Positions 19,796 to 28,265 of a DNA stretch of 64,000 nucleotides are shown here, one piece after another. Origin of the DNA: Draconibacterium halophilum (lineage in GTDB: Bacteria > Bacteroidota > Bacteroidia > Bacteroidales > Prolixibacteraceae); contig NZ_CP048409.1 in the NCBI RefSeq assembly GCF_010448835.1, positions 2,116,001-2,180,000 on the forward strand, in the 5' to 3' direction. The translations under genes and the position numbers were made by a program. Each line of letters starts with the position of its first letter. Within the stretch, counting starts at the first letter, position 1. The notes beneath the pieces were generated by a model. It saw only the letters and a list, made by a program, of their open reading frames with translations. It was not told the origin of the DNA and ran no database searches.

Positions 19796-20086
19796 ATGGA
19801 TGGAAAAACAAAAGCAATTGTTGCGCACATTTATTGGATTGGCTGGATTATTGCCCTCGTAATTAATTCCAGTGAAAAAGATGAGCTGGCAAGTTTCTAT
19901 ATTCGGCAGATGTTGGGATTATGGCTATTTGCAACAATAGTTAGTTTTATTCCTTTCTTGAATATCGTTGGATGGCTGCTCACCTTAGTTTTTTGGATAA
20001 TTAGTCTTGTAGGAGCTATCAATGGCGAACAAAAGGAAATTCCATGGGTTGGTGAATATTTTCAGGATTGGTTTAAGGCCTTATAA
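19796..20086 (+). CDS. Small membrane protein, DUF4870/Tic20-like
   Basis: 96 residues with two or three hydrophobic helices (about 8-22, 37-56 and 60-80) and a short amphipathic end EIPWVGEYFQDWFKAL. The pattern IVAHIYWIGWIIALVINSSEKDE...FYIRQMLGL matches the DUF4870/Tic20-like group of small membrane proteins. No biochemical role is established. It is a single gene closed by a strong hairpin at 20091-20138. A second, longer DUF4870 protein is at 52561-52917. Confidence 0.75.
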   Translation: MDGKTKAIVAHIYWIGWIIALVINSSEKDELASFYIRQMLGLWLFATIVSFIPFLNIVGWLLTLVFWIISLVGAINGEQKEIPWVGEYFQDWFKAL

Positions 20087-20090
20087 TTGA

Positions 20091-20138
20091 TTAATAACTA
20101 AAAAAGACAGGTTATTGCCTGCCTTTTTTAGTTATTAA
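20091..20138. terminator. Bidirectional rho-independent terminator
   Basis: Stem of about 21 bp with one A/C mismatch: TTAATAACTAAAAAAG-A-CAGG, loop TTATTG, then the complement, with T runs on both strands. It ends the convergent genes at 19796-20086 and 20135-20605, and its right arm includes the stop codon of the latter. Confidence 0.85.
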
Positions 20139-20605
20139 TCGTTGTCTTTTTTGTCTCGATCCCTTTGCCTGTATTTCCTGAACATGTGGATTCTAAATTC
20201 ATATTCAGCTTTATAAAGTTTTATAACTTTTAGCGGTGGCAAAATCTTAAGGAATTCTTCGTTGTATTTCTCTTGTACGTTTGCTTCTGTTTGGCTTATT
20301 CCAACATGCTCACGCGTGAGTTTTATTAACTCTTTATTCGAAAGATTTTCATCGGCGTTTCTCACTTTATCTTCCAGATCGTGACGTTTTTGCTGGAACT
20401 CAAACATTTCTTTTTCCTTCTGATTATAAACCGGCCAGAATTTTTGTGCTTCTTCCGGTGTTAAATCCAGATTTGTTGTGAAAAATGCAACTTTTTCATT
20501 CCGATAGCGCTCCCAGCGGTCATCATCATTTCCTCTTTGTGCGGTTGCCTGTGTTTGGGAAAAGATCAACAATCCTAATGTTAATATTGCAAATAGCTGT
20601 CTCAT
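20135..20605 (-). CDS. Secreted Spy/CpxP-like protein (LTxxQ-type)
   Basis: 156 residues with a signal peptide (cleavage near TQATAQR). The mature part is almost all helix and highly charged, with LDLTPEEAQKFWPVYNQKEKEM resembling the LTxxQ motif of Spy/CpxP periplasmic chaperones. In Bacteroidota such proteins often follow an ECF sigma gene and are annotated as sensor of ECF-type sigma factor. Here it is the last of three genes (sigma, membrane protein, this one), 6 bases after its neighbour. A sensory or chaperone role in envelope stress is inferred, not shown. Confidence 0.75.
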   Translation of the reverse strand: MRQLFAILTLGLLIFSQTQATAQRGNDDDRWERYRNEKVAFFTTNLDLTPEEAQKFWPVYNQKEKEMFEFQQKRHDLEDKVRNADENLSNKELIKLTREHVGISQTEANVQEKYNEEFLKILPPLKVIKLYKAEYEFRIHMFRKYRQRDRDKKDND

Positions 20606-20611
20606 ATTACT

Positions 20612-21061
20612 CTACTCTTCGGTGTATTCAAAAATCTCGTATGTGCTAAAATTAGTGCTAACGTATGCCATTAAGTCATCGTCACTAAATGTATTTCCAT
20701 TATCATCGCTTTCCAGTAATGAGAAGAACGAGCTTTCGTCAAGACCCTCCAAAATAGAATGCATTTGGCTATCGGGGTAATCTGCCGAAGCTGTTGTTTC
20801 AATAACTTGTTGCTGTGGTATAAATGTTTTTAATGGTATATATACCAGCATGAATATGATAGCAAAACTGGCAGCAAGACCTAGTGCAGGCTTTAAAAGA
20901 TTAATAATCTTAAATTCCTTATTGTCGGCTACATGTTTCTCCGCTTCAATTTGCATTTGCATGCGTGCGGAAAAATCGTCGAAATAATTCTTGGGAGTGC
21001 CAAAAGCGTTCTCCTTCTTTATTTTCGATAAATTTGGTGCTATGTCTTTTAATTCTTCCAT
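20612..21061 (-). CDS. Single-pass membrane protein, putative anti-sigma factor
   Basis: 149 residues. A cytoplasmic N-terminal half (MEELKDIAPNLSKIKKENAF, then TPKNYFDDFSARMQ) is followed by one transmembrane helix (about 58-77) and an acidic periplasmic part. The N-terminal pattern (PKNYFDDF) is common in Bacteroidota proteins encoded next to ECF sigma factors. No ZAS zinc motif is visible, so it is not a classical ZAS anti-sigma. Its place between the sigma factor and the Spy-like gene makes an anti-sigma role the best guess. Homologues are usually called hypothetical. Confidence 0.6.
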   Translation of the reverse strand: MEELKDIAPNLSKIKKENAFGTPKNYFDDFSARMQMQIEAEKHVADNKEFKIINLLKPALGLAASFAIIFMLVYIPLKTFIPQQQVIETTASADYPDSQMHSILEGLDESSFFSLLESDDNGNTFSDDDLMAYVSTNFSTYEIFEYTEE

Positions 21062-21116
21062 TGCGGCATTTTAGTTCATTGACTATTTCTTATCTAAAAG
21101 GTTTAAAAACAATCTA

Positions 21117-21665
21117 CTAATCTGTATTTTTTAAGTAATCCTCAATTTTTTTTACGGCATGATGATATGATGCTTTAAGCGCTCCTACTGATGTGTCGAG
21201 TATTTCAGAAATTTCGTCGTATTTTAGGTCGTCAAAATATTTCATGTTAAAAACAATTCGTTGCTTTTCGGGCAAACGTACAATTGCCTTTTGTAATTTC
21301 AGCTGAATCTCATCTCCTTCAAAATAAGGGTCTGAGGTCAGGTTGTTCATTAAGTATTCACTAGCATCGTTCATCGGCATAAAACTCTTTTTCTTTTTTG
21401 AGTTAATGAAAGTGATCGATTCGTTGGTAGCAATACGGTACAACCAGGTAAAAAGACTCGACTCTTCCCGAAAATTATCGATACTGCGCCATACTTTTAA
21501 AAAGGTATTCTGTAAAACGTCGTCAGTGTCGTCATGGTTTAGAACAATTTTACGGATATGCCAATACAATCGCTCCTGATAGGTGCTTACCAATTGATGA
21601 AAAGCAAGATCGCGCTTATTCACGTCCTTTAAATCGGCTATGATATGTTTCTCAGAATCCGGCAT
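21117..21665 (-). CDS. ECF-type RNA polymerase sigma factor
   Basis: 182 residues with sigma region 2 (YWHIRKIVLNHDDTDDVLQNTFLKVWRSI, about 31-60; core-binding and -10 recognition) and region 4 (LPEKQRIVFNMKYFDDLKYDEISEIL, about 129-155; helix-turn-helix for -35). No region 1 or 3, as in the ECF group. It heads a three-gene unit with the membrane protein 55 bases downstream and the Spy-like protein, which suggests envelope-stress control and probable self-regulation. No own target motif could be identified with confidence. Confidence 0.92.
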   Translation of the reverse strand: MPDSEKHIIADLKDVNKRDLAFHQLVSTYQERLYWHIRKIVLNHDDTDDVLQNTFLKVWRSIDNFREESSLFTWLYRIATNESITFINSKKKKSFMPMNDASEYLMNNLTSDPYFEGDEIQLKLQKAIVRLPEKQRIVFNMKYFDDLKYDEISEILDTSVGALKASYHHAVKKIEDYLKNTD

Positions 21666-21712
21666 TAACTTTAAGATCAGACATAGAATGCCACCAAAGG
21701 TTTAAAAAATTA

Positions 21713-22459
21713 TCAGATTCTGAAATTTAATCCTTCTTCTTTTAATTTATTGTACACATCAAGATCAAAAGCATACAGTTTGGCTGCCCGGTGTGCAACA
21801 TTGGTTTGCTTTTCTCCGGTATCGACTAAGAGTCCCATATTCTGAATCTTCTTCCTGAAATTTCGTGTATCGAGCGTGGTATTCAGTAGTCCTTCGTACA
21901 AGGTTTGTAATTCGGTTAAAGTGAATTTATCGGGTAGCATCTGAAAACCAACCGGATGGTATTTTACTTCATCGCGCAATTTTTTTAAGGCTTCATTAAT
22001 AATCATTTTATGATCGAAAACCAACTTGGGCAGTTTGTCAATCTCGAACCAGTTTAAAACTTTTGCCATTTCAGATTGGCGTAAATCGTGGTATTCCGGG
22101 TTGATAATGGCATAATAGGCAGTGGTTAGAACACGCTTAAAAGGAACACGCTCAACCTTTCCAAATGTTTTTACCTGGTTAAGATAAACATTTTCGAGCC
22201 CCGTACTTTTCGATAAAATAAACTTGGCATATTCGTCAATGTCTTCCTCGGCAGGCAAGTGGGAGCCAATTAAACCCCAATAGTCTTGCCCCAAATGCAT
22301 TGGGTTTTCGGAGTAAAGGACTTCTACGTCCTCGAAGTTGTCTTTTTCAGCAAAAAAACGTCTGGCAACCTCAGAATCCGATTGCCAAAGAAGTACACAC
22401 AGTTTATTGTCTTTAAAGCCAAAAATTACACAGTCAATAGATAGATGTCTTAGTATCAT
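21713..22459 (-). CDS. NrtR-like regulator: degenerate NUDIX domain plus winged helix
   Basis: 248 residues. The first ~130 form a NUDIX-like fold (LSIDCVIFGFKDNKLCVLLW; WGLIGSHLPAEEDIDEYAKFIL), but the catalytic box GX5EX7REUXEEXGU is not kept: the REUXEE helix is replaced by EYAKFILSKSTG. Residues ~150-248 are a winged helix (FTLTELQTLYEGLLNTTLDTRNFRKKI). NrtR proteins use the dead NUDIX domain as a sensor, for example of ADP-ribose in NAD control, and bind DNA with the C-terminus. No sugar-utilisation or NAD gene is adjacent, so the regulon is unknown. A catalytic role is unlikely. Confidence 0.8.
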   Translation of the reverse strand: MILRHLSIDCVIFGFKDNKLCVLLWQSDSEVARRFFAEKDNFEDVEVLYSENPMHLGQDYWGLIGSHLPAEEDIDEYAKFILSKSTGLENVYLNQVKTFGKVERVPFKRVLTTAYYAIINPEYHDLRQSEMAKVLNWFEIDKLPKLVFDHKMIINEALKKLRDEVKYHPVGFQMLPDKFTLTELQTLYEGLLNTTLDTRNFRKKIQNMGLLVDTGEKQTNVAHRAAKLYAFDLDVYNKLKEEGLNFRI

Positions 22460-22594
22460 AAGTTAAATGTTTAGACAAATGTAACCACAGATTTTAAAAA
22501 AAACGAATATCATACTTGTGAAATGTACAGTAAGCCCTGTTTTGCTAATGAAAAAGTATGGTAAAGCATCAATATTTAAATACCAAAAAAAAAT

Positions 22595-22602
22595 TACCTT
22601 TG
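22595..22602 (+). promoter_or_regulatory. -7 promoter element of ychF
   Basis: TACCTTTG matches TAnnTTTG exactly and lies 24 bases before the ychF ATG. Confidence 0.5.
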
Positions 22603-22626
22603 CACCGCAATTTTTAAATAAGTAAA

Positions 22627-23727
22627 ATGGCTTTAAAATGTGGTATTGTTGGTTTGCCAAACGTAGGAAAATCAACATTGTTTAATTGTTTATCGAGTGC
22701 CAAAGCACAATCAGCAAATTTTCCTTTTTGTACTATTGAGCCCAATTTGGGTGTTATTACTGTACCCGACGAGCGATTAACCAAGTTGGAGGAATTGGTA
22801 AAACCGCAACGTGTGGTTCCAACAACTGTTGAGATTGTTGATATCGCCGGTTTGGTTCGCGGAGCAAGTAAAGGAGAAGGTTTGGGTAATAAATTCCTTG
22901 GTAATATTCGCGAAACAGACGCGATTATTCATGTGTTGCGTTGTTTCGAAAATGAAAATATTACGCACGTTGATGAAACAATTAATCCGGTGCGCGATAA
23001 GGAAACCATTGATATTGAACTTCAGTTAAAAGATCTGGAGACTGTTGAAAGCCGTATTACTAAAGTTGAAAAACAAGCACGCACAGGAAATGATCCGGAA
23101 GCCAAGCGCATGTTCCGTATTCTATCAAAATACAAAGATGTGCTGATGCAAGGAAAATCGGCCCGAACTATTGAGGTGGATCCGTCGGATGCAGCCGCAG
23201 TTAACAGCTTGGAATTGTTGACAAATAAACCGATACTGTATGTTTGTAATGTTGATGAGCCTGCTGTAATAAAAGGTAATGCACATGTTGAAGCGGTTAA
23301 AGAAGCCATAAAAAATGAAAACTCCGAGATGCTGATGATTGCGGCAGCAACAGAAGCTGATATTGCTGAGCTGGATGATTTCGAAGAACGCCAAATGTTT
23401 TTAGACGATCTTGGCCTGGAAGAAGCCGGTGTGAGTAAATTGATAAAAACAGCCTATAAATTACTTCAACTGGAAACGTATTTTACGGCCGGTGTAAAAG
23501 AAGTTCGTGCATGGACCTACAAAAAAGGAAGCAAAGCACCTCAGGCGGCAGGTGTTATTCACTCCGATTTTGAAAAAGGATTTATTCGTGCCGAGGTAAT
23601 TAAATACAACGACTTTGTAACCTTAGGATCGGAACTGGCATGTAAAGAAGCCGGGAAAATGTCGATTGAGGGAAAAGAGTATGTGGTAAATGATGGCGAT
23701 ATAATGCACTTTAGGTTTAATGTTTAA
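22627..23727 (+). CDS. ychF: Redox-regulated ribosome-binding ATPase/GTPase YchF
   Basis: 366 residues. OBG-family P-loop protein with G1 GLPNVGKST (8-16), switch/G3 DIAGLVRGASKGEGLG, coiled-coil insertion around 130-165, and a C-terminal TGS domain (YTKGSKAPQAAG-like region, KGFIRAEVIKY, DGDIMHFRFNV). YchF/OLA1 hydrolyses ATP rather than GTP, binds ribosomes, and modulates translation and the oxidative stress response. Length is standard. It is a single transcription unit with its own -7 element and a strong terminator just downstream. Confidence 0.97.
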   Translation: MALKCGIVGLPNVGKSTLFNCLSSAKAQSANFPFCTIEPNLGVITVPDERLTKLEELVKPQRVVPTTVEIVDIAGLVRGASKGEGLGNKFLGNIRETDAIIHVLRCFENENITHVDETINPVRDKETIDIELQLKDLETVESRITKVEKQARTGNDPEAKRMFRILSKYKDVLMQGKSARTIEVDPSDAAAVNSLELLTNKPILYVCNVDEPAVIKGNAHVEAVKEAIKNENSEMLMIAAATEADIAELDDFEERQMFLDDLGLEEAGVSKLIKTAYKLLQLETYFTAGVKEVRAWTYKKGSKAPQAAGVIHSDFEKGFIRAEVIKYNDFVTLGSELACKEAGKMSIEGKEYVVNDGDIMHFRFNV

Positions 23728-23760
23728 AAAGCCTGAAGTCGGGAGACCGAAGTCGGAAGA

Positions 23761-23805
23761 AAAGAAAAGGCGTGGAAGATATATCTTTCACGCCTTTTCT
23801 TTTTT
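23761..23805 (+). terminator. Rho-independent terminator after ychF
   Basis: Long hairpin with arms AAAGAAAAGGCGTG and its complement CACGCCTTTTCTTT; the inner bases are also self-complementary, and a T run follows. Confidence 0.85.
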
Positions 23806-23865
23806 CTCTCCTTTGGGAGGCCAGGAGGGATAAAAAATCTTTTTGTAGCGAAAGGTCTGAGAAAC

Positions 23866-23904
23866 AAAAAGGGTTGCAATTCAAAAATTGCAACCCTTTT
23901 TTTT
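23866..23904. terminator. Bidirectional terminator between ychF and yajC
   Basis: Perfect 16-bp stem AAAAAGGGTTGCAATT with a 4-base loop and T runs on both strands. On the minus strand it ends the yajC transcript. Confidence 0.85.
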
Positions 23905-23921
23905 ATGCTATAAGTTTTTGA

Positions 23922-24245
23922 TTAACGCTGCGGTTGAACGTCGCTCATATCTTTAACAATACCGTTTTTGTCCACTTTAATTACAACTTCTTTTGAAATC
24001 TCCAGCTGTATTGCTGTTTCCTCAATCTTTACAACTTTTCCGTAAATACCACCAGTTGTAACCACTTTGTCGCCTTTTGCCAGACTTTCACGGAACTTAC
24101 GCGTTTCTTTTTGGCGTTTCATCTGTGGGCGAATCATAAAAAAGTAAAATACTACGATGATTAGCAACAGTGGTAAAAAGCTCATTAAAGGATTGGCATC
24201 ACTACCTTCTTGCGGTTGCATCATTAATAAAATCGAATTCAACAT
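23922..24245 (-). CDS. yajC: Preprotein translocase subunit YajC
   Basis: 107 residues. One N-terminal membrane helix (LMSFLPLLLIIVVFYFFMIRPQMKRQKE, about 20-45) is followed by a small beta domain with GDKVVTTGGIYGKVVKIEE, the YajC signature. It associates with SecDF-YidC at the inner membrane. It is 11 bases downstream of a DUF1573 lipoprotein gene on the same strand, a common Bacteroidota neighbourhood that also often includes nusB, as here. Length is normal. Confidence 0.95.
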   Translation of the reverse strand: MLNSILLMMQPQEGSDANPLMSFLPLLLIIVVFYFFMIRPQMKRQKETRKFRESLAKGDKVVTTGGIYGKVVKIEETAIQLEISKEVVIKVDKNGIVKDMSDVQPQR

Positions 24246-24256
24246 GACTATAATTT

Positions 24257-24688
24257 TTAATATTTAATATCTATTAGTTCGTTCTCAACTTGGGCAAAAA
24301 TAGCTAAATGTTTTAATTCTTTGCTATTTCCAAGTACTTCAATTGTTTTGTATTCTCTACCAACCAAACCTGCGGTGTTAAATTCTACTTCAATTAAAGC
24401 GTTTTTCCCTGGTTTTACAGGCTTGTTATTAAAGTTCGCTTTTACGCAACCACAGTCGGTTTCAAGGCTTTTGATTATAAAATTGCTGTTGCCGTTATTT
24501 GTTAGAACAAAGGTGTGCAATACAATTTCTCCGGCTTGTAACTGACCAAAATCATGAATGGCTTCATCAACCGAAATTTCGGTTATTGCCGGTTTTTCAG
24601 TAGTTTGTTTTTGATTGCTGCTGCTACTTTTATTGGCATCGCACGAAACTAAAGTAATTAGCAATAATATAAAAGCCAGTTTTTGCAT
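24257..24688 (-). CDS. DUF1573 domain lipoprotein
   Basis: 143 residues with a lipoprotein signal (FILLLITLVSC, Cys16) and a single Ig-like DUF1573 domain: HDFGQLQAGEIVLHTFVLTN, then CGCVKANFNNKPVKPGKNA and VEFNTAGLVGREYKTIEV. The function of DUF1573 is not established; it is a seven-strand ASPM/SPD-2/Hydin-like fold found in many exported Bacteroidota proteins. It is likely cotranscribed with yajC. Confidence 0.85.
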   Translation of the reverse strand: MQKLAFILLLITLVSCDANKSSSSNQKQTTEKPAITEISVDEAIHDFGQLQAGEIVLHTFVLTNNGNSNFIIKSLETDCGCVKANFNNKPVKPGKNALIEVEFNTAGLVGREYKTIEVLGNSKELKHLAIFAQVENELIDIKY

Positions 24689-24787
24689 TATAGCGATGAA
24701 CGTTTAAAGTTATCAGAAAAAATATGCTGCATTTTACCGATTTTAAAAGTTGTCGGCATTCTTTTAATGTATAGTAATTATACCCTA

Positions 24788-25735
24788 TTACTCGCCAATA
24801 AGTCCGCGTCCTTCTTTACTAATTTTTTCGGTGCGTTTTAAATCTTTCAGTGTTTTATCCAGAATACCGTTAATGAAATTGCGGCTTTTCTCGGTGCTGT
24901 AAAATTTCGAAAGTTCGATATATTCATTCAACGTTACCTTTGTAGGAATGGTTGGGAAATACAGGAATTCGGTAATGGCCTGTTGCATGATTAGAATGTC
25001 CATAAACGCAATTCGTTCCACATCCCAGTTACGCGAGTGTTCTTTAATCAGTCCGCGCAATTCATCGTGATTGATGATGGCTTTTCGCAATAGGTTTTTC
25101 GTAAAATCGCGGTCTTCCTGGTCTTTAAACATTGGCATTAGCGATTGTTCCGAATCCGAAAGTTCGTTAAAACGCCGGAGCGTTTTCGAGATCATAGAAA
25201 TTACAAATTCTACATCATCGTTCCAGTAAATGCTTTGCTCTTCAAGCACCATATACAGGTCTTCCGAAATAAGAATAATCTTATTAAAAAGTTTTTCAAT
25301 AAACTTGCGGTCGTTCAGGTACGAACGATTGTCGTCGGCCATGTATTCGGTGTAAATATCCGACTCAATCATCATCAGGTACAACTCCTTAATTAGCTCA
25401 GGATGATCTTTCCAGTGTAGTTTTTTCTGATCCAGGTAGGTATTCAGTTTCTTGTTATTACGCAACTGATGAATAAGCTGGTTGGTTATAAACTTGGTAT
25501 TCGGATTCAGATCATTGTGTGTTGGCTGATGTTTGTTTCTTTTGATCTCGATACGGCCTTCGGCATAATCTGCAATTTCTGTTACCAGCGATAACAGGTA
25601 GTGATAAAGGTCGTAAGATTTGTGGATACAAAAGAACAGTTCTTTCTCAGTGTTATTGATCGATTTCTCGTCGTGGGAGTAGTAGGCGTACAATACTTGT
25701 AAAACCTTAGTGCGGATAATCCTTCTGCTAATCAT
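24788..25735 (-). CDS. nusB: Transcription antitermination factor NusB
   Basis: 315 residues, the long Bacteroidota form of NusB (E. coli NusB is 139). The N-terminus ISRRIIRTKVLQVLYAYYSH is typical of this form, and the C-terminal NusB fold is clear in NWDVERIAFMDILIMQQAITEF and VTLNEYIELSKFYSTEKSRNFINGILD. It binds boxA RNA with NusE/S10 in rRNA antitermination. The extra N-terminal ~170 residues are helical and of unclear role. A -7 element TAATTTTG on the minus strand at 25771-25764 sits just upstream. Confidence 0.95.
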   Translation of the reverse strand: MISRRIIRTKVLQVLYAYYSHDEKSINNTEKELFFCIHKSYDLYHYLLSLVTEIADYAEGRIEIKRNKHQPTHNDLNPNTKFITNQLIHQLRNNKKLNTYLDQKKLHWKDHPELIKELYLMMIESDIYTEYMADDNRSYLNDRKFIEKLFNKIILISEDLYMVLEEQSIYWNDDVEFVISMISKTLRRFNELSDSEQSLMPMFKDQEDRDFTKNLLRKAIINHDELRGLIKEHSRNWDVERIAFMDILIMQQAITEFLYFPTIPTKVTLNEYIELSKFYSTEKSRNFINGILDKTLKDLKRTEKISKEGRGLIGE

Positions 25736-26043
25736 TATTAATGAACTTCGTATAATTTCGATGCAAAATTACATCTTTTTTTGAATCCCTGCACAGAAAA
25801 GAAAGCAATTGCAGAAAGTTATTTTAATGTGAAGGAAGTGAACGCTGATGATGCTGATTTAATCAATTCATGTAGAATGAGATTAATGGTTTGAAACTGT
25901 TCTGTTAGTGCATTAAATTGATTGTTTATCTTCGTGTGAAGCTATCACCTGGTAGGGCTTCTCCGATAGTCATTTAAGGGTTAAAGTATCCAAAATCTGT
26001 TACAATTACACTTCCCATGTTTTATGATGAGATACAATTGGTA
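25736..26043. other. Intergenic region; nusB promoter, possible gene remnant
   Basis: 308 bases. The nusB -7 element TAATTTTG lies at 25771-25764 (minus). On the plus strand 25781-25894 is open for 37 codons (TTG start, ending SCRMRLMV) with a coding-like composition, which may be a decayed gene tail; support is weak. I see no terminator and no RNA gene in the rest. Confidence 0.3.
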
Positions 26044-27318
26044 TTATTTCCGATAAAACGAAGGGTATTTGTTGTTAAAGCGGTAGCCTAAGCCCAGCAT
26101 AAGATAGTTAGGCAGGTGAGAATCTTTTACACTGTAACCAATGTGAACAAAAGAATTCCTGGTAATTTCTGTTTTAAGGGCTATAATCTGGTAGTAAGCT
26201 TTAAGATCGCCTTTGCTGTATAAGGCATTTTTTCCCAGTCCCAGTCCAACCGTAAAATAAGGCATTACATATTCGGCACGAACCGACAGCCCCAATGCCA
26301 GTTGTTGATTAAGTGGTGGTTTATAAAACACCTGACGAGGTTCCATAACGTAATCTTCGGTGTACACATTGGCACTTCCATCGTAAACCCCATCGAGCGA
26401 TATGCCCAGGCGAAGTTTATAACCGAGGTTATACATCGGGGAAAAACAAAATCCCATTACCGGGTAAGCTTCAGGCGATGCAATCTGTTCTTCCATAAAA
26501 TCAACTCCGGTACGGCGCCATGAACCAAAAAAAACAAGATCGTAGCTAATATGTCTTTTAAACAAAGGAACCATTGATTCTGACGGGAGAATAATAGGTT
26601 TCTTTTTGGGGATGAAGGTATATAAAACACCTGCTTTTACACCAAGTGTATTAAGTCCGGCATTGGGGAATTTCGTGTTGCCGTTAGAAAAATGGGTGAC
26701 TGCTACACCGGTGTTAAAATTCAAATTATCGGCAAGCACCCAGCTAAAGTAAAAGTTGGTGTTGATGTAGGCATTTGCTTTTGATCCAATTACGGTGTTA
26801 TTGGGATTGTTTTCATAGTCATAGGGTTTCCATCCCAGCGATAAGCCAAAATTCCACTCGTAGTTTAACGATAGCTTTGGGGATATTTGGCTCACCCGTG
26901 CTCCCTGAAACAGGTAAAATGAAAACGGGTTTCCCAGCTCTTCGCTGTGGCTTAAATTATAATGTGCCAGGCCAATTCCCTGATAAGGTTTTCCGTAAAT
27001 CTTGTCGGCAAGGGTGTTGGGGGAAAAACGAAAGGAATATTTTAAATGCGTTGAGAAGGACGATTTGATTGGATTTGAGGTGGTGTTTGCATCTTTAAAG
27101 TAAGTATTTGTTGGCAATATGTAACCCGGACGAATTTCAACTCCCACCCCGTGAATAATGGGCGTTGAGAAAAAAAGTGAGTCGAATGCACCAGGAATAG
27201 TATTGTAATTTTCAGAAAGCGTGTATTCGGTTATTTCGCTGGTCGGAAGATATGTCTTTTGGGCATGAGCAATAACCGAAACGAAAAGCAAAATATAAAA
27301 ATGAGAAGTTCCTTCCAA
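26044..27318 (-). CDS. PagL-like lipid A 3-O-deacylase / acyloxyacyl hydrolase family
   Basis: 424 residues in the open frame, starting at TTG (27318). A signal peptide ends VIAHAQ. The motif THFSNGNTKFPNAGLN (about residues 208-223) fits the His-x-Ser-Asn and PNxG pattern of outer membrane PagL deacylases, where His and Ser are catalytic; alternating strands fit an 8-stranded barrel. The C-terminal ~180 residues form a further beta-rich barrel half seen in Bacteroidota homologues. Oddity: in another frame an ATG at 27338 begins MKGNKIHWKELLIFIFCF, a better signal peptide N-terminus that would join this frame if one base (a T in the T-rich stretch) were added. The real start may thus be 27338. 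Confidence 0.78.
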   Translation of the reverse strand: MEGTSHFYILLFVSVIAHAQKTYLPTSEITEYTLSENYNTIPGAFDSLFFSTPIIHGVGVEIRPGYILPTNTYFKDANTTSNPIKSSFSTHLKYSFRFSPNTLADKIYGKPYQGIGLAHYNLSHSEELGNPFSFYLFQGARVSQISPKLSLNYEWNFGLSLGWKPYDYENNPNNTVIGSKANAYINTNFYFSWVLADNLNFNTGVAVTHFSNGNTKFPNAGLNTLGVKAGVLYTFIPKKKPIILPSESMVPLFKRHISYDLVFFGSWRRTGVDFMEEQIASPEAYPVMGFCFSPMYNLGYKLRLGISLDGVYDGSANVYTEDYVMEPRQVFYKPPLNQQLALGLSVRAEYVMPYFTVGLGLGKNALYSKGDLKAYYQIIALKTEITRNSFVHIGYSVKDSHLPNYLMLGLGYRFNNKYPSFYRK

Positions 27319-27452
27319 TGTATTTTATTGCCCTTCATACTTTCTGTAAATCTGTAGATTAAATCCGAAAAGGAATTTAAGGGAGGTAAATATAGGTTTT
27401 TATTTGTTGAATATAATGGAAATTTTACTCGATTAGAAAGAAGAATTTATCA

Positions 27453-28208
27453 CTAGTCTTGTCGGTGCTTTGTTCCGTTTTGCTCCGAATCTTCCTCAGT
27501 AACGTCAATTGAATGTGTGTAAGTTGATTTGGAAAAATAATAGGTTTCATCATTTTCTTCCTCGTCATCATCGGGTTCATCTTCCCAATCGAATTTTTCG
27601 CGGCGCACAATGTATTTGCGGTAATAAAAGGCCAGCAATACGCCAAAAATAGCTCCCGATAAATGGCCTTCCCACGAAATTTCGGGACGGATGGGCAACA
27701 AGCCCCAAACCAGTCCGCCATAAAGAAAAACCACAATTGCTGATAGCGTGAGTAGGCGTACATCGGAGCGGATAATGCCACTTACAAAATGAAAAGCAGC
27801 CAGTGCATAAACCACTCCGCTGGCACCTATGTGCCAGGCTTCGCGCCCCATAAACCAGGTGCTGATACCCGATAAAATATACAACAGGAAAAAGATGCGA
27901 TAAGAAATGCGCCGGTAGAAATAAATGAGCATAAAACCCAGAATAAAAAAGGGCAGCGAATTAGATATTAAGTGGCTGAAATCGGAATGTATAAAAGGGG
28001 AGAAGAGAATTCCCTGTAATCCATTTACGTGTCGCGGGAAAATACCAAATTTCACAAAACTTAAACCCGAGGTTAGTTCAATGATTTTGACAATCCATAA
28101 AAGCAATACAAATAGAGCCGGAAACAAGAGACTGTGGAAAAAGATCTTTTTCTCCATCTCCGGATCAAGATTTTGTGGGTTGCTCGGATAGTAGCGGAAT
28201 AGTGGCAT
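27453..28208 (-). CDS. Rhomboid family intramembrane serine protease
   Basis: 251 residues with six membrane helices. Catalytic Ser in GASGVVYAL (about residue 130) and His in WEGHLSGAIFG (about 182) form the rhomboid dyad; the helix-4 Asn/His region SDFSHLISNSLPFF (about 76-89) is also present. The C-terminal 50 residues are charged and cytoplasmic. It cuts membrane proteins within the bilayer. An ORF overlapping its 3' half in another frame has a non-natural composition and is a shadow. No operon partner. Confidence 0.93.
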   Translation of the reverse strand: MPLFRYYPSNPQNLDPEMEKKIFFHSLLFPALFVLLLWIVKIIELTSGLSFVKFGIFPRHVNGLQGILFSPFIHSDFSHLISNSLPFFILGFMLIYFYRRISYRIFFLLYILSGISTWFMGREAWHIGASGVVYALAAFHFVSGIIRSDVRLLTLSAIVVFLYGGLVWGLLPIRPEISWEGHLSGAIFGVLLAFYYRKYIVRREKFDWEDEPDDDEEENDETYYFSKSTYTHSIDVTEEDSEQNGTKHRQD

Positions 28209-28265
28209 ATATATGTTTAACTATAGGATTTTTCTTGTGATGTGGTAACTACAGATAATCTGAGT

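Noticed and set aside
27425..27781. Gene overlapping the rhomboid protease
   Set aside because: Another frame of the rhomboid gene with unlikely composition and no family.
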